Source: Glandiceps talaboti
Lineage: Eukaryota > Hemichordata > Enteropneusta > Spengelidae
DNA: 64,000 nt
Direction of reading: 5' to 3'
Assembly (NCBI RefSeq): GCF_964340395.1
Contig: NC_135552.1
Coordinates: 23,405,181-23,469,180, forward strand
The position numbers were made by a program, and so were the translations under genes. Below the pieces are notes generated by a model that was not told the DNA's origin, searched no databases, and saw nothing but the letters and a program-made list of their open reading frames with translations. Positions 12,235 to 27,436 of the stretch are shown here, one piece after another; position 1 is the stretch's first letter, and every line of letters begins with the position of its first letter.

Positions 12235-14288
12235 GAGCGTAACCAATTAATAAAAATCTATTTTTATTTGTTTGTCATTAGCAGAGGCAGGAATAAAACC
12301 GAAATACGTTTAGTCTAAACAAAATACTCAGCTTTAGTTTATATATACTACATTTCATCAAAAGTGAAAAATAGATTGAAATCACTTTTCGAATATTTTT
12401 GCGACAGAAAATTATGCTAAATGACTAGAAACACACTTTATACAAAAAGAATGTTGACTGATTTTAAACAAAGCTGAAAAAAACTTAGCCATGAAAGAAA
12501 CACTATAATTTATAATGTTAACAGCATCGACTAAACCATTGGCGATGACAACGAAAGCCATGCTTGGTAATGATGTCCTTGGTCAAATTATTCCGCAATC
12601 GTCAGTGTTGTAATGCGTAAATAATATAAGAAGTTCCTCCCTGGCAATTAATCAGGATTAACATATTAAACCTGGATGTAAAACTGAAACTGCAGACTAA
12701 TCAGTGAGGTCACTAACAACATTTCAAGTGTCATGGATTATTTTCTAGATTTTTCTCACTTCATCGAATCAGCGTGATGCGTGTAGATGTCGTCAATCTC
12801 CCATTGGGGATCAGCTGTTCACATTGTTCAGGCAATTCAATGCATTGGCAAATGTTCAGCCCAGTTACATTAAGACTTAAACATCCATTTGCAATTTTGA
12901 ACTAGGTAAACTTAGAAAAGCCATTCTGCTCTTCTACACTATAGACCTTTTCGACCTATTGATTCTTTTCTCTCGAGTTACATTCCTTCCACGGGCTCCC
13001 CTTCCAAACTCGTACGGTCTTGGCCTATCGGTGAGCGACTACAAATTACTTCAGATCGTCTCCTTCACTCTGCTGGGCAATCCAGCCATGTAAATCGAAT
13101 TCATGAAAGCTAGTGAGTTTATCAACCTTAAAATGATAGGAAATGAGACGCCGACGGCACTGATTATGTTTTAAAGATGATGATATTGGCATCCGTTTTC
13201 ATTGAGATAAACTATCATGTTTAGGCATTCTAAAACAAAACCCTGTATAATTTTTGAAAAAACAACATAAACCTTTTCTTATATCACAACTCTACTCAGC
13301 TGTGTGCACACAACCATAGTCAAATTGCATGAAAATATATGTAGGTAGTTTGTACACCAGCGGAAAACAACGGCATATGAGATAAAACGAATAGCGATTT
13401 TAATCAAAAGCTATCTAGATGCAATGTAAATACGATTATTATCAACGCAAAGAAAATGCTTATCATGCAAATGTATAAAATTTGCATTTAATTTGTAAGT
13501 AATATTTATGTCCTGAAATATTAAATTGAGGTTGTCTTATCTCCTTTATGCAATGTACACATTGGCAGATGTGTTTTAGTGATACCTCAATACGGCCAAG
13601 CATATGTATTTAGTTACGATGGTTGCTTTGGAAACCCATATTACTGCAGGTGTTACCGTGATGTGATATGTTTAAACGTTTAACAAGTGACTGAAATCGT
13701 AGAAGCAAACTCCGGTAAAAACTACACTTAATTTAGCTAAGGGTACTTGAAAACAACACTGTGTTAATGTTTTGTTTAAAGGTTGTATTAGATAAGGATT
13801 TCCAGGTGTTTCTTTTTTAACCTTAAGGGAAACTGTGTCAAGATGTCCACGCTGACTGAGATTTCACCACAGTTGAGTTATTTTACTCGAATTACCAAAT
13901 AGTGTACAGGGGCGTAAATATCAGTGCTAAATTAAGAACAAGAACAAGGCACGAGATTGGAAAGGAAAAGAAAACGGATAGCGATTTGCGGCAGTTAATG
14001 AAATGGATTCTGATGAAGTTATAGCTCAAGGGACATTGAAATTATTCACGTATCACGATCTTTGAATCAAATCACCCATTTCTAGATGTCACGATTTTTT
14101 TATCCGCATTAGTTTAAAGCGAGGTATAAAAAATTACCGGAGAGGTAACCGATGAAAGATTTCTTGTATGTCAGACATGAATAAATACATAGACCATCCA
14201 AATATTAGTTGTTTATGTCATGTAGCTGTTTGTTACCAACAACATTTATCTACGTGATTGTGCAAAGAACAATTCACAGATTTGTCAC

Positions 14289-14704
14289 GTACATACATGT
14301 ACGTGTACGTACGTACGTACATACATACATACATACATACATACATACATACATACATACATACATACATACATACATACATACGTACATACTTACATAC
14401 GTACATACGTACATACGTACGTACGTACGTAGGTGCGTGCGTGCGTGTATGCATGCATACATACATACATACATACATAAATACATACATACATACATAC
14501 ATACATACATACATACATACATACATACATACCTACCTACCTACCTACCTACCTACCTACCTACATACATACATACATACATACATACATACATACATAC
14601 ATGCATGCATGCATGCATACATACATACATGCATGCATGCATACATACATACATACATACATACATACATACATACATACATACATACATACATACATAC
14701 ATAC
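14289..14704. repeat. Compound (ACAT)n / (ACGT)n / (CTAC)n / (ATGC)n array, 416 bp
   Basis: A long tetranucleotide tract has (TACA)n as its main unit and interior blocks of TACG, GTGC, CTAC and ATGC. It creates overlapping frames reading YIHT and YVCM on both strands, which are not proteins. Confidence 0.95.
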
Positions 14705-15240
14705 GAGAAAAAAGATTTAATTATTCCCGCAAGCAGATTCTCCCCATAACAACAAACCGATTTAGTTTGAAATTTAAAGATAAGATAGCAGATGCTTAAA
14801 GCCTTGATATGGCTATCTCATATTATAATTAATACAACATCCAGTTTTACGTATTTACGACACAGTTGCAAAAACACAAGATGTAGACAGGCAAGGTAAT
14901 ACAATCATGACAAGCTGTAATTGCACATGTAACAAGACGCGGTTAAGAAAACCATTATGACAGAGTCAACGTAATTAATACCAAATATTGAATTTTTTTT
15001 TTCTTCCTTAGATTATTGATTTCAGATTGTGTGATTGTGAGAGATACGTGATCCAAGACATAACAAACTTGACTATGAATTTTATTCTCCTGAAGTAACA
15101 TGTAAAATTATATTTACAGTTTCTGATTCCAAAATGATGATAATGTGTAAAAACGTTTGGTTATGGATGACCATCATTTTCCGTTGAGAGCAAGCAGAGA
15201 TTGGTATTGATCAATCTACCAAGTGACTAGGATCGTGGTG

Positions 15241-15330
15241 GTTTGCATGATACATCGCAGCAAGGGCATGGTGTATAGTGCCACTGCCACTGTTTGCATG
15301 ATACATCGCTGCATGCTGTATAGTGCCACT
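15241..15330. repeat. Imperfect tandem duplication, unit about 40-50 bp
   Basis: GTTTGCATGATACATCGC opens the unit at 15241 and again at 15292, and both units end in TGTATAGTGCCACT. The second unit is about 6 bp shorter internally. Confidence 0.85.
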
Positions 15331-17129
15331 GTTTCGGGAATAGCGAAAATGACCTCATTTTGTAACAAAAATTAACATCTTCTAGATGTTATGAAAAGAA
15401 AAGAAGATATATTGTGTATTATTTTTGAAATTGAACGTGAATCAAATACACAGAATACGAGAAGGAATTACCAAAAGTGGCCGAAATGGCTTGGTTGTCG
15501 TATCGCTGGGTAGTAAAGTTAGTTCAACGTTTACTAGCCCATGACAGCCAGAACTTTAAGGGGGACATCTCTTTGTTAACTGATTGCATGCTCACATAGC
15601 GGAACTGATAATGTTCACAATAATCATTGCATATGCCAACACTTCTATTTCGAAAACGATTGATTCATGAAAAATGTCCAAAAGCTGTTTCTCTACTCGA
15701 CCAGACGTCGTCCGTTGTTCGTTATTTATTGCCTCCGTGTCATAAGGCGAGAGTCTGATGAGACACAGATGCCGTAATACAGTATTATATGTTACATGTC
15801 TGACAACTCAAATTTGAAAGTCAAATTTCCATAGAATCGTGACACTTGACCATGGAATTTTGAAAGAAAATGACAATGAGAACAACAGCAATAACAACAT
15901 CATATTTTGGTTGCAACAAGTATGGTGACCTTTGACGTTTCAAAATAGCATTTTATATGAAAGATTGCTTTCATTAAAATAATCGAATACTTTATATATT
16001 AGAAAATAGCATTGTTCCATATTATCTGTATACTATGTATTTGTCAAGAACATTTCCATGAGCAAATGTAAGGTATTTGTAATAGCCATATTTATTTTCG
16101 TCTTCGAAACGTTGTTAAGATAAAAACTAAATTTTCAATCATTCATATCAAGTAGCAAGCGACTCCACATCCTTGAACGAGATCTGATGACTTGGTTTGA
16201 AAACTAGGGTTTATCTCTAAACATTTTTAATTTACTTGAAACGATTCACCTACACAGATGAAATGTATGACTATCGAGTAATATTCAGAGATTGCACTTA
16301 CCGTGCCAACGATCTTAGTGTAAAGTGCATTTGCGTTTAACTTGTAGTATGCAATTATGAAATATTTGCTGATACGCTTTACCTCCAACAAAGCTAAGTG
16401 CATTGTTCGCAGGAATGTCTATATCCTCTTTCGTATACATTGTGCGTTGACTGTAATTTTACCACTATTATGCACACAGCATGTGACAAACCAACACATT
16501 TACTGGCACTTATATCAATGAAAGCCAACAATATGAAACTTCCCGAAAACCGAGTGCAATTATTTCACCAAAGAGCATTTATTTTCCGAAAATAATGTAT
16601 GGAGGTTACTTGATTTTGATTTATGCCGTTTCCGTGCACTCAATCCCTGTAAAAGCATCGTATTAAGTATACATTTATGCAATACAATTGGCCCTTACAT
16701 TTAGTTTTCTTGCACCACGTATCAAATTTGAAATGCCGAGAATTCCGCCTACTAACTAGTATGCATTATCACCGCTGGCTAGGTCTTTAAAACGTCTTTA
16801 TAAACTTTTAGTTTTGAATATTATCTTCATCAAATATTGATCCAAGCGACACGCAAACATTATTGTATATATTTGTCCGAATCTGAGTGGGTATGTTTGT
16901 TAAAGGATGTAAATGTCGCAGTGATGAGGATTTTCAATAATTCATTGCTTGGAAGAAGCCGTCTATCAATGCTAGCTGGGTCAAAACACTAAGTGCAACT
17001 AAATTGTCACCAATGCATTATGTATTATGATTGCTCTTATGTTTAATAATGTAGAATGCAATGTAATGTAATGTAAAACTTAGTACATTGGTAGAACAAA
17101 GACAAACCGTTTGATCTAGACATCTGGCA

Positions 17130-17132
<3 letters not shown>

Positions 17133-17226
<94 letters not shown>

Positions 17227-17269
17227 GAGAGAGGAGAGAGAGAGAGAGGGAGAGTGAGAGGAGAGGGTG

Positions 17270-17349
<80 letters not shown>
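17133..17349. repeat. (GA)n microsatellite with interrupted centre
   Basis: 217 bp of alternating purines run on the + strand, with a variant core (GGAGAGAGGAGAGAGG, GTGAG, GGGTGTGG) at 17219-17273. The SLSL and RERE frames across it are artefacts. Confidence 0.95.
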
Positions 17350-17350
<1 letters not shown>

Positions 17351-19199
17351 GGATGCAAAGTACAAAAATTATAACAAAGATACTAAATAAGCAGGAAATA
17401 CATATGTAAAGCGTCTGTTAAGAAAAAAATAGAGGAACTGGCCTTAATCATCCGAAAATGGTAAAAGCATCTGGCTGCGCAAGATTGGCATCTTTTAATA
17501 ACCAACAAGAGTGCAATATAGAGCACGTCCGTTTGTTTTCAAATGGATTTATTACTAATGAGTTTCTAGGGCTGATAACTTCACAAACATGTACCTGGTC
17601 ATTCCTGGTTATATTGCGGTGCTTCAAGGACTGACAGGTAGATTTAATAAAGCTAGACTGACACTAATCATGATTTGGTGTGTTTGCTGCAATGTATACA
17701 GCTCTACAGTAGGTAGTATGGACCTAAATATTCTACCACAAAATTTGTTCGATGATAAATACATATTTAAGTAATAGTTAAGTTATGTCCTCTTCTCTGT
17801 CGGACAACTTGTTTCTTACGACGGGTGGATGTCGTACAGTGAAAAATGCATAAGTGACATTTAGAGCGACAACCTAGTAGCAAGGATTCAGTAATTTGAA
17901 GAACATAAAATCCAATCTCTAAAAACATACAATGTTAAGCTATGTTAAAATCTTCTAATAAAGAGGTGATTGAATCTTTGGCAAGTTGTATACACCACAG
18001 TATATACAAAGAGTGTAAATTGTTCAGATTCGAACACTTAAACGCACACAATAATGTTACTTCGAAAATCATAAATTACATTCTCTTCTTGACAGTTACG
18101 GGAACTTCTATATAACCACACTTTGAAAGAATTACTGCCGTTTTGATGTCTTTTAATCTTGTGAGACTGTTATTGAATTAGTGTGTAAAGAAAACCTACG
18201 TCATTTTGTTAGCTATTAGAAGTCGACGGTTTTGTTTGCTGTTTTGATTGGAAACTATCAAACTTAGGAAACTGTAGAGCTTGCATTTCTCTGACATTTC
18301 ACGATTGTAATATAGTTAGAGTATTCAGATACGCTAATACAAATAAGTGACCAAACGACATTGCTATAAATAGGGCTGATATTTTGTCCATCTAGTGTAT
18401 TACTTTCACATAGACATGTAAGTTATTCCTCCAGTCTTTCTGTAAACTGAATCAAGAAACTGTACTTGAATGCAATGTAGGATCCTAAGGGCACTTCTAT
18501 TTTCAGTTGCACCTACACCCTTGGAAATACTCTGACATTTGATGGGCTTGATGAATATAAGTCTCATTTTCAGCTGTTGTTTTTCAAGTACCTTTGAACA
18601 TACAGCTTTATCTCCTTTCAGGTATAAAACAGATACGCGTAAGTCTCTCACAATCCGTATAATATGTTGAGCAGTAAGCTAATAAAGTTAAGAGTTCAGT
18701 CATAACGAGGAATCGTGTACAGATACTGGATTTTTATGGTGATAGTCTTTGCGTTCGTTTTTACGTATGTCTGTCTGTCCGTTCGTTCGTGCGTGCGTGC
18801 GTGATTGTTTTTGTTTGAATGTGGTATGTTGTTACTGGTTGGAATCACATGATCACTATAGGCTTGGCACAATTTTCTGTTTGTTTTGATGGCATCGTTA
18901 ATAACAATATTCAAGTTACGCATACACACGTGAAATTATTATATAAAATATAATTATGATATAGAATTCATAAATAGACTGATTCATACTTATAGATGGC
19001 TATAATGGATAGAATAGATTATAGAAATATCACGAACTACTTATTTTATGTTAGCAGTTTGTTTCTCATCTCACGACTTAAAAGAAATATTCCAGACAGA
19101 CCGACTTTAGTAGTTGTATTGATTATAGCTATCAACTTAAATTTGATTTTGCGTGATGAGATAGTAGCACCTCGGTAGCTTTCTCAATTTTAAAATTTT

Positions 19200-19960
19200 G
19201 TAAAGAAACTCTAATGCACTTGATATGTGTTAAGTCATTTTGAGACAATGGAAAGCTCGTAAGCCATGGTACATTGTGGCCAATCAAATAATCAATTGAA
19301 ATTGCAATAGAGTGAATTGAAATTAGGCTAATTGTCAAATTTGAAATGATTGCATCACAAAGATTATTAGCTGTTTTGCTATATTCCTATGTTGAATAAT
19401 TCATTTGATATTGAAAGTTTAGGAAATACTTTTATTTGTCTGTGAGGATGGTTGAATCCGTTACCTTTCTCATTCACCTTGTGTTCGATTATAGAAAAAT
19501 GGTATATTGTAATGTTGATTTTACTCTGTGGATTAATTGTGGAGTAATATTCATTCATACGTATTGAATACTTAATACGCCAACCATACATTAACAAAGC
19601 CGATATGGGTAATTTTGATTGTTTGATTTTACAGCCACCGATTCGATTATAGAAAAGTGGTATATTTTGATGTTGATTTGCTCAATTAAAAATAGAAATA
19701 ATAGGTGGAAGAGAAAGGTAACGGATAATCCTCACAGACAAATAAACGTATTTCCTCAACTTCCAATATCAGAATGAATTATCAATAGCAAAAAAGGTTA
19801 TAACCTTTGTGACCAAATCATTTCAAATTTGACAATTAGCCTTATTTCAATTCACAATATTGCATTTTCCATTTGATTATTTGATTGACCAGAGTGTGCC
19901 ACGGATATCTTTCTGAATATGACATCACATATACCTTAATTTCTTTGCGTTTTTCAAGCC
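19200..19960. mobile_element. Foldback / long-TIR element
   Basis: The left arm (about 19264-19480) is inverted in the right arm (about 19703-19903). For example AATCAAATAATCAATTGAAA on the left matches the complement of CATTTGATTATTTGATTGAC on the right, and TTATTTGTCTGTGAGGAT matches ATCCTCACAGACAAATAAA. Weaker inverted similarity extends to about 19200 and 19960. The 222-bp spacer contains a roughly 40-bp direct repeat: TTCGATTATAGAAAAATGG at 19484 and TTCGATTATAGAAAAGTGG at 19643, each followed by TATATT and TGATGTTGATTT-like sequence. No coding capacity. Confidence 0.75.
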
Positions 19961-20902
19961 ATTGATAGTCACTTGTGTAAAGAATAGATAAATCTCAGTG
20001 GACGTTTCATTTAAGATTTGTCTACACTTACTTCTCAGCACGTTAAATAGGCGAATAGGTTATAACCCAAAACCTATAGTTATCAATAACATGTATGAAG
20101 GACGATATATTCTTTATCTATGAATTGACATGTTTGCCCAATATGTTTCCTATTAATTTTCAAATTATAGTTATATTATTTCCTATTTTAAGCCTAATAT
20201 AGAAAGGATAGACGTACTTCAAGATAAAAGCAAAGAATTGAAAAAGTACCCTAATCCTATCTCTAACTGCAGTAACCATAACCTTTCATGACTTAAAAGT
20301 CTACCTGTACGTGATAGTCTACGAGACATTGGTATAAAGACATAGTAATTACACGGACAAATTCAAGTAGGACTTCCTCTATGAATCTTGCGGTTTAGGC
20401 AAGTACAATATCGTGGTTGTTAGAAGAACAAGCCGACCATAAATTGCGAAAACAAACTCCCTTCTTTTAAGACCTAAAACGCCGTGTTTTAGTAGAAACA
20501 AATACCCTAAGTAACTTAAAGTAAGCATTAATCAGTTTCTAGGAGACATTCAGTACCGGCCATTGATAGTCATCAATCTATAAGGTATGTACTGCATGTA
20601 GGAAGGAAAGATGCGTTATCCTTAATTATAAGCCCCTGTGCTCTTTATTACAGCAAAACACACTATAGTTTAATTTTGAGACACTAAAATTCTTGGTTGT
20701 TTAATAGAATAATCTTGTCAAGGATTGTTGATAGCTTCCAGACATACTGCTTAAGGTTTAAAGAACGTGTATACATTAACATGTGACAAGGGTGTCTTTT
20801 TACAAAGTAATCTTTCAACATAAAGTGGATTTTATCCACTAACCATTTGTCAATGAGATTTTAAACATAAAACATTCTTCTGATGAGATGATCCTAAGAC
20901 AT

Positions 20903-21274
<372 letters not shown>

Positions 21275-24200
21275 AGTGCCTGTATTTGCTTTTGCTTACT
21301 ATGCTGCATGCCAGTCTGTCCAATTTATAGAAGTTGTTGTCGTTTAAAGCAGGTTCTTAATTCCTCTCTCCTGTTCTCTATCCATAATATGTAAATAACT
21401 ATCACGTTTGTACCCCATGGCAGTCAATTTAGAAACATGAAAAAAAATAAAACAAACTCGGCAGGATAGATTCTGTTCATGTAGAGCCTAGAGCATCCAT
21501 TTACAGTATATGATATCGTTTTGTATCTTCACTGAATTAGTTGCAATATTAAGATACATCAATGTGTCTTTTCACGAATCTCTGCTTGGTGTATAATTGT
21601 CCAGTATAACCATGATTGAGGAATATTTGTCGTCACATCTACATAATGATATTCATTGGACCCATGTGATCAGAATAATTATGAGCATTAGAGAAATACA
21701 TGTTCATGTAAAACGTGTTGTCAAGAAAATGATTGCATTACTCCTTTTACTACTATTCTGGGGAATAAGTCTTAGTTTAGTATTTTCACGATTGTTATCA
21801 AAATTAAAAGTATGGAGTAACTGTTGTAAATAATAATCACGATTTGGCGGATGTTATAACCATTAGGGAAATTTTAGTAGGACAGCTTGACATCCCGATA
21901 AAGGTAACATGTTTACATCTGACCGTTTCAAATAACAATCAGTTTGTTACACCCTATATTACGACCTTTCTCAACCTGCCTAAGAAACACTCAGATCATA
22001 CAACTATCGAAGTCATTGAACGTGTCTTATACACATATTTCAATTGATGTGGATGACATGGCCTGACCTTGTTGAGTATAGGTGTTGACAGCCAATTACA
22101 CAGAAAGTCCTGACTTTTGATGATGTTAATTTTCCATACAAATGAACTGCAGTGGACCTGCAAATCTCAGTGTTGATTCTCTTTAGAGTTTTTTTTGCAC
22201 ATTCAATCCCCAGTGGGGATGATCCTTTTACTCTCTCGCTCTTTGTTGTTGGCATTTCTATCGTGTTGCGTGTTTTTTTTGAAGATTAAACAATTAACAA
22301 TTTAACGATGATCTAAAATTAGCTAAAATTACCAAATAAGACGATTCGCTGAAAAAAATACGATGGCTTAATCAAGTTGATGAAAGTGGTAGTGGTAGAT
22401 ATAGTCTTAAAATAGAAATTGGCAAGTGTAAAGTAACATTTGCACTTTCATTAAAAATGATATACATGTATCCATTATTTTAGAGGTAATCTTTTCAATA
22501 CAAGTTGCATGTGTTGCGATAGTTTTGATTGTCGATAGGCGACAGTCCTACAGGTGTGTCATACGAGTGTTTACTACGTATTAAATAACAGCGAATGAAG
22601 AATAAAATTACCCTGTGTACATCAACAGTACCCGAAGCCATTCCTCTTAGTATGTTTTTTCTTCATTTCGTCTGAGAATAGACATGAATTTCAGAGAGCT
22701 AGCAGCGACTGATTAAATTGGGAGGGAAATGAATACCACGTGCTGCGATTACTTTTTACCAATTCTTTAAGCTTTCTGTGTTGTTTCTCATTTGTATTAA
22801 AGTAGCAGCTCCATCAGTTGACTTCTATACAGCACCTATTCGACGCATGGAATATCTGAAGTTTTCTGTGTACGTGTATATTCGACTCTACATCATCAAC
22901 AAACAAACCTTGACACGATATGCGATCACGAAAATGATGTCTGAAAACACTACAGTCGTATTCATAAGATTCCTTCATGCATGTAATATCGTTCCATGAA
23001 TAAATTTATATATTCAAGGACTGCTCACCACAAGCTGTCGATAGGCATTATTTGGATTTTCCCGAGTATTTCTATAAACAGGCTTATCAACATTTGTTTC
23101 TGACCTTCGCAGAAAATGGAGAGAGAGAGAGAAATACAATTGATCATTTATAGTTTTCAGTCTAGTTTTACGTGATGATGTTTGAAAAATCACAGAAAAT
23201 TATTTTGTAAGACATAGCTATGGTAAATTGACTGGGAAAGGGTCATGTTCAGTACAAACTATTTGTTACATTTCTTGCAGATATAGGGAAAACTTGGCTA
23301 TTGTTCTAGAAAACCGAAAAAGGTAAATTGCCGTATGCATTAACCTGTACTAAACTTAACATGTATTGGTTCTACGTTGCCATGGATACTATATAAACTT
23401 TACGCGGACTGATAACTAATCACACTATACGTTCTATTGTTGGTATCGCGGTATCTTTCAATGAACATGAATAAACTTCGGTATCTTTACGTAATTACAT
23501 CGGAGAATGACGCTCACATAAGAATCAAAGTAAGAACATTTACATCACACTTCCTATGGCGTTAAAAGTTGTTTACACTGGACTTTTTTTTACGATGGCG
23601 TTTACCAATAAAAGACTTCATCGTTTGAAAAAAAATCAATTGAATTTCTGATTGATTTTTATCGGAAAATAAATTAGTTCCATACTTCAACAACATTGGA
23701 ATGACTTTTCTGACGTGCAAGAGTAGATACTCCTCACGGCGGCATTGCAGGCTACACACTGGGGTCTCTTTTCCCCCAATGCAATTGTCTAGTCTAACAT
23801 ATACGTATATTCGCAATTCCTTTCAAATCATTTATATTGATGTGAAAGATCTTCCCTGTTAATAACAGCTATGAACACCTTTTTCTATTTTTAAAGGGTA
23901 AAATATCAAACTTTTCAACCGTTGCATGAATTGAACAAAGCGTGTATTTGATAGGTAATATTATAATCTTATAAATTCCTCAAATGTCATTGTATGGACA
24001 AAATGTAGTCGATTTTGCCTGAAGTCTTTTAACATAAAATATGTCACAAAGATATTTTACAGCACTCTATCCCTTGTAACATTTGTTAAGGCGGCCTGAA
24101 GATAACGACCTTTAGTTTGTATGTTCATTGATGAAACCGGATACTCTCTGAAGAGCCGTGGGTTTCTAACAAACATCGTTCTATGTATCTATGTGTTGTG

Positions 24201-25771
24201 ATTTGATTACTATGATTTTCGTTTATACAGCTATACCACACTCTGCGACACATTCATACGTGTTGTACTCTCCTACCCAACTTCGTAACTTTACAAATAT
24301 GTGTTCAGTTGTCAATCAAACTCAGACAGTATGCACACTTTGGCACCGAGAAAGAACTATAAAACACCCGGGCATATAAGAACCCGTGTTATAATCTGAA
24401 AGTCTGCAAGCAGGTTAGAAAATTCAGCGTGTGATTCAGAATTCGATGAATAAGCAATGAAATTCAGTGCACGACATACTCTCAAATTGGACGCGTGTGA
24501 CAACTATTCAAAATCAGATATTTGGGTACGGGTATCCAAATGATAAGGTGAAGCAATGTTCGATATTTGGAACAGGTGTGGATTGCAGATCGACTCATTA
24601 CAAGATGTGTTCGTCACTGCGTCAATTCACACTTCACCTCCCCAAAGAGATATCGCCAATAAATATGCGATGTTTCGCCTTCATCACATTTCTACTCGTT
24701 CTGTTGAGACGCCAGGCAATCAGCTGACGTATAAACGACGACGTGATTGCATATAAACGTGTTACATGCTTCCATTATATCCAGGAGAAAACGTAATTAC
24801 GGAATGGTGCTTAAATTTCTCCTTTTACGCGAGTATGTAATCAGGGAACACAGCTGGAGTCGCTTACTACCTTTGATGTAACAAGTATTCATTTGTAATT
24901 TTGTTGCTGGGTTCACGACTAAAATGTTACTTGTCAACGGCTTTATTCTTATGAAATTTAACTTATTTTGTGCTATGAATAGTACGACTCGTTTATATTC
25001 ACCGCGCATACCAGTTTGTAACATATGCCTCTGTTAATCGAAGTATACCGCATACATGTTCATCGCAGCTGAATGCGTACAAAAATTGGTTAGAATGATA
25101 CGAAGTCAGTCATCAATCGATGTTTCCCTCTCAACGTGAGATTCGTGTTACTAATCTTTCTATTATTTTTATATGACATTGCTGTTGATATAGATTGATC
25201 AGTAACTAGCTTACCAGGATATCTTATTTCTTGTAATATAATATATATAATATATATTATAATGAATAGTTTAATCTACAATATTATACATTTATTCTAA
25301 TATTCTTATGTTTATGTACAATATTCATTTATTATATCATACCAGTATATTGATGGTGCAAATCGAGAGTTATGATTAGTCAAGACATCTAAATAGCAAA
25401 AATAGTGATATATGCGTAGTTAGAGCTACTCTGAGCGGCCCTGAATGAGAATAGTATACTCATATTTTGATCGCTGTGGTCTGCATCTATCATGGCCACC
25501 GTATTCGTACCGTCGATCATCTGCACACAACACTAAGCCCTTCATGCCGAACGTTATAATGTTTTCCCTAGCTGGGGGAAATGAATAAGATGTCCAAAGT
25601 CCTAGAACTGTCCGATGTTTACTCAAAACCATCACCTTAGAGCGGCTCAGCATAAGCCTACATCGTCTTTCTTAGCCCTCTTAAAGTGCAGACACGGTGA
25701 GGCAAAACGAATTTAATTTAAGTAAATCAGACTAGTCACATGTGAACTTGCGAACTTGCCATTTACAAACC

Positions 25772-25778
<7 letters not shown>
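21275..25778. other. Intron 2 interior, no gene seen
   Basis: AT-rich DNA with only short anonymous frames (up to 86 codons). I saw no repeat larger than a few units apart from a short GA stretch near 23120. Confidence 0.5.
25224..25262. repeat. AT-only palindromic tract
   Basis: An ATAATATA-type sequence made only of A and T can fold on itself. It is a low-complexity tract in intron 2. Confidence 0.6.
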
Positions 25779-25828
<50 letters not shown>

Positions 25829-25921
25829 CACACACATACATACATACATACATACACACACACATACATACATACATACATACATACATACATACATACA
25901 TACATACATACATACATACAT
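25779..25921. repeat. (CA)n-(TA)n-(CATA)n compound array
   Basis: About 30 bp of CA, 20 bp of TA, then CATA units with CACA interruptions. The alternating pyrimidine-purine composition favours non-B (Z-type) DNA. Confidence 0.95.
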
Positions 25922-26177
25922 TGCACAATATTAAACTATTCATCGTTTAAGTATACATTTAGTGATGCTGTCCTTGACTTCATATCGTGAGATCGTCCCT
26001 GTAAAGTAAGGAATCGGAAGTTGAAATTCAACAGATAATCAGGTTCTCGGGCCGATCTAAACCTGCACTTCATTTTCATTCGAAAGTGTAGTTTGTTTTA
26101 CCGGGTTTTTTAAAGTTACGTTGCAAATATCAATATACTGGTATAATATAATAACAATAAACCACCCCTGGGTAGAG

Positions 26178-26180
<3 letters not shown>

Positions 26181-26268
<88 letters not shown>
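26181..26268. repeat. (GA)n microsatellite, 88 bp
   Basis: Uninterrupted GA dinucleotides. Confidence 0.95.
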
Positions 26269-26272
<4 letters not shown>

Positions 26273-27436
26273 ACTGTATAATATTCCAGCTACTATAGAC
26301 GTTTCGAAAATAGACCACATTTCTGGCCGTGTTTAATGTTTGGTTTATCATATACTGTCACATGATTACAATGACAGTAATGATTTTCAAAGCCTTCATC
26401 GCTTTCATCACCTTATCATTATACCGAACCGAACGTGCTCTGAAGGCTACGAAAATGTCTTTTTTAGAATCATCGCCGAATGCAAATGTTAGACTTGAGT
26501 TATCACCTTTCATCTTGGTTCCCCAGACGTGCCGACAGAAACGGCTAAATATTGATGAGTAATCAGAAAGAACGTGTAATTCTGTAAGAACAGCGATACA
26601 TTACATTATTAAATATTCACCAAACGACAAAGTATAACATAACTATACAGACATTTGTTCTAGATTTAATGAACGATGTCATAAAAATCAAGTACCGAAA
26701 ATTAAAATTTATATTGCATGCCCAAATTCATATGCCTCAGTTCATTTGTCAAGGTGAAATAGATCACTGAATTCTGTTCTGACAGTTCGTCATTTGATTA
26801 ATGTAAATTCTTTACACTCAGGAAAGACATGCTGTTCGAGTAATTGCTATGTTTCAAATTATGTATCAATCAGATGGGATTTTGCACTGCAATGCCTCAT
26901 ACTACATCACCATACACAGCTGGTAACAGGGATAAATGAACTGGCTTTCATAAAACAAATGTCATGTCGATTTACATGGTTGTGTAAATACACCAATGTG
27001 TGCTTTGTGTCTGTCTGTCATTCAAGCGCTAAATGAAGTAGAATGACAATGTGTCTAACAAGCAAAAATAATATGACCTAGAAAGGGTTAGAGTTTCTTC
27101 CATTTCCTGTTTTGGCAATGGCTATCAAAGTAAGAAAATTGTCATTGCAGATTTTAAAAAAAATGCACAGGTCAACATCGTCCCTGTCCTTCATGTTTTT
27201 ATTCGAAACATCACCAACACTAACAATACATCTCCTACTAAAGAAAGTTTGCTTCTCCTTATAAACACCGGTGCGTAAGTTGGAGTTGAATAGCTGGATA
27301 ACATAAAGCGACTTGGATAATTATATAAATGATCATTTCATGTTGTTGGCGACATCTGTTGGACATATACCTATAAATGTGTGGTAACAGGAACACACAT
27401 GTATATATAGAAAAGTGAACAGAGAATTAAATAGCC

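Larger units (their letters stand above)
8902..14288. other. Intron 2 interior, no gene seen
   Basis: Apart from the 145-codon frame and the TGAA array reported separately, this is unique AT-rich DNA with anonymous open frames under 100 codons. Confidence 0.5.

Noticed and set aside
14209-14799. 196- and 163-codon open frames rich in YIHT
   Set aside because: They translate the (ACAT)n array in every frame and on both strands; only short unique ends are non-repeat.
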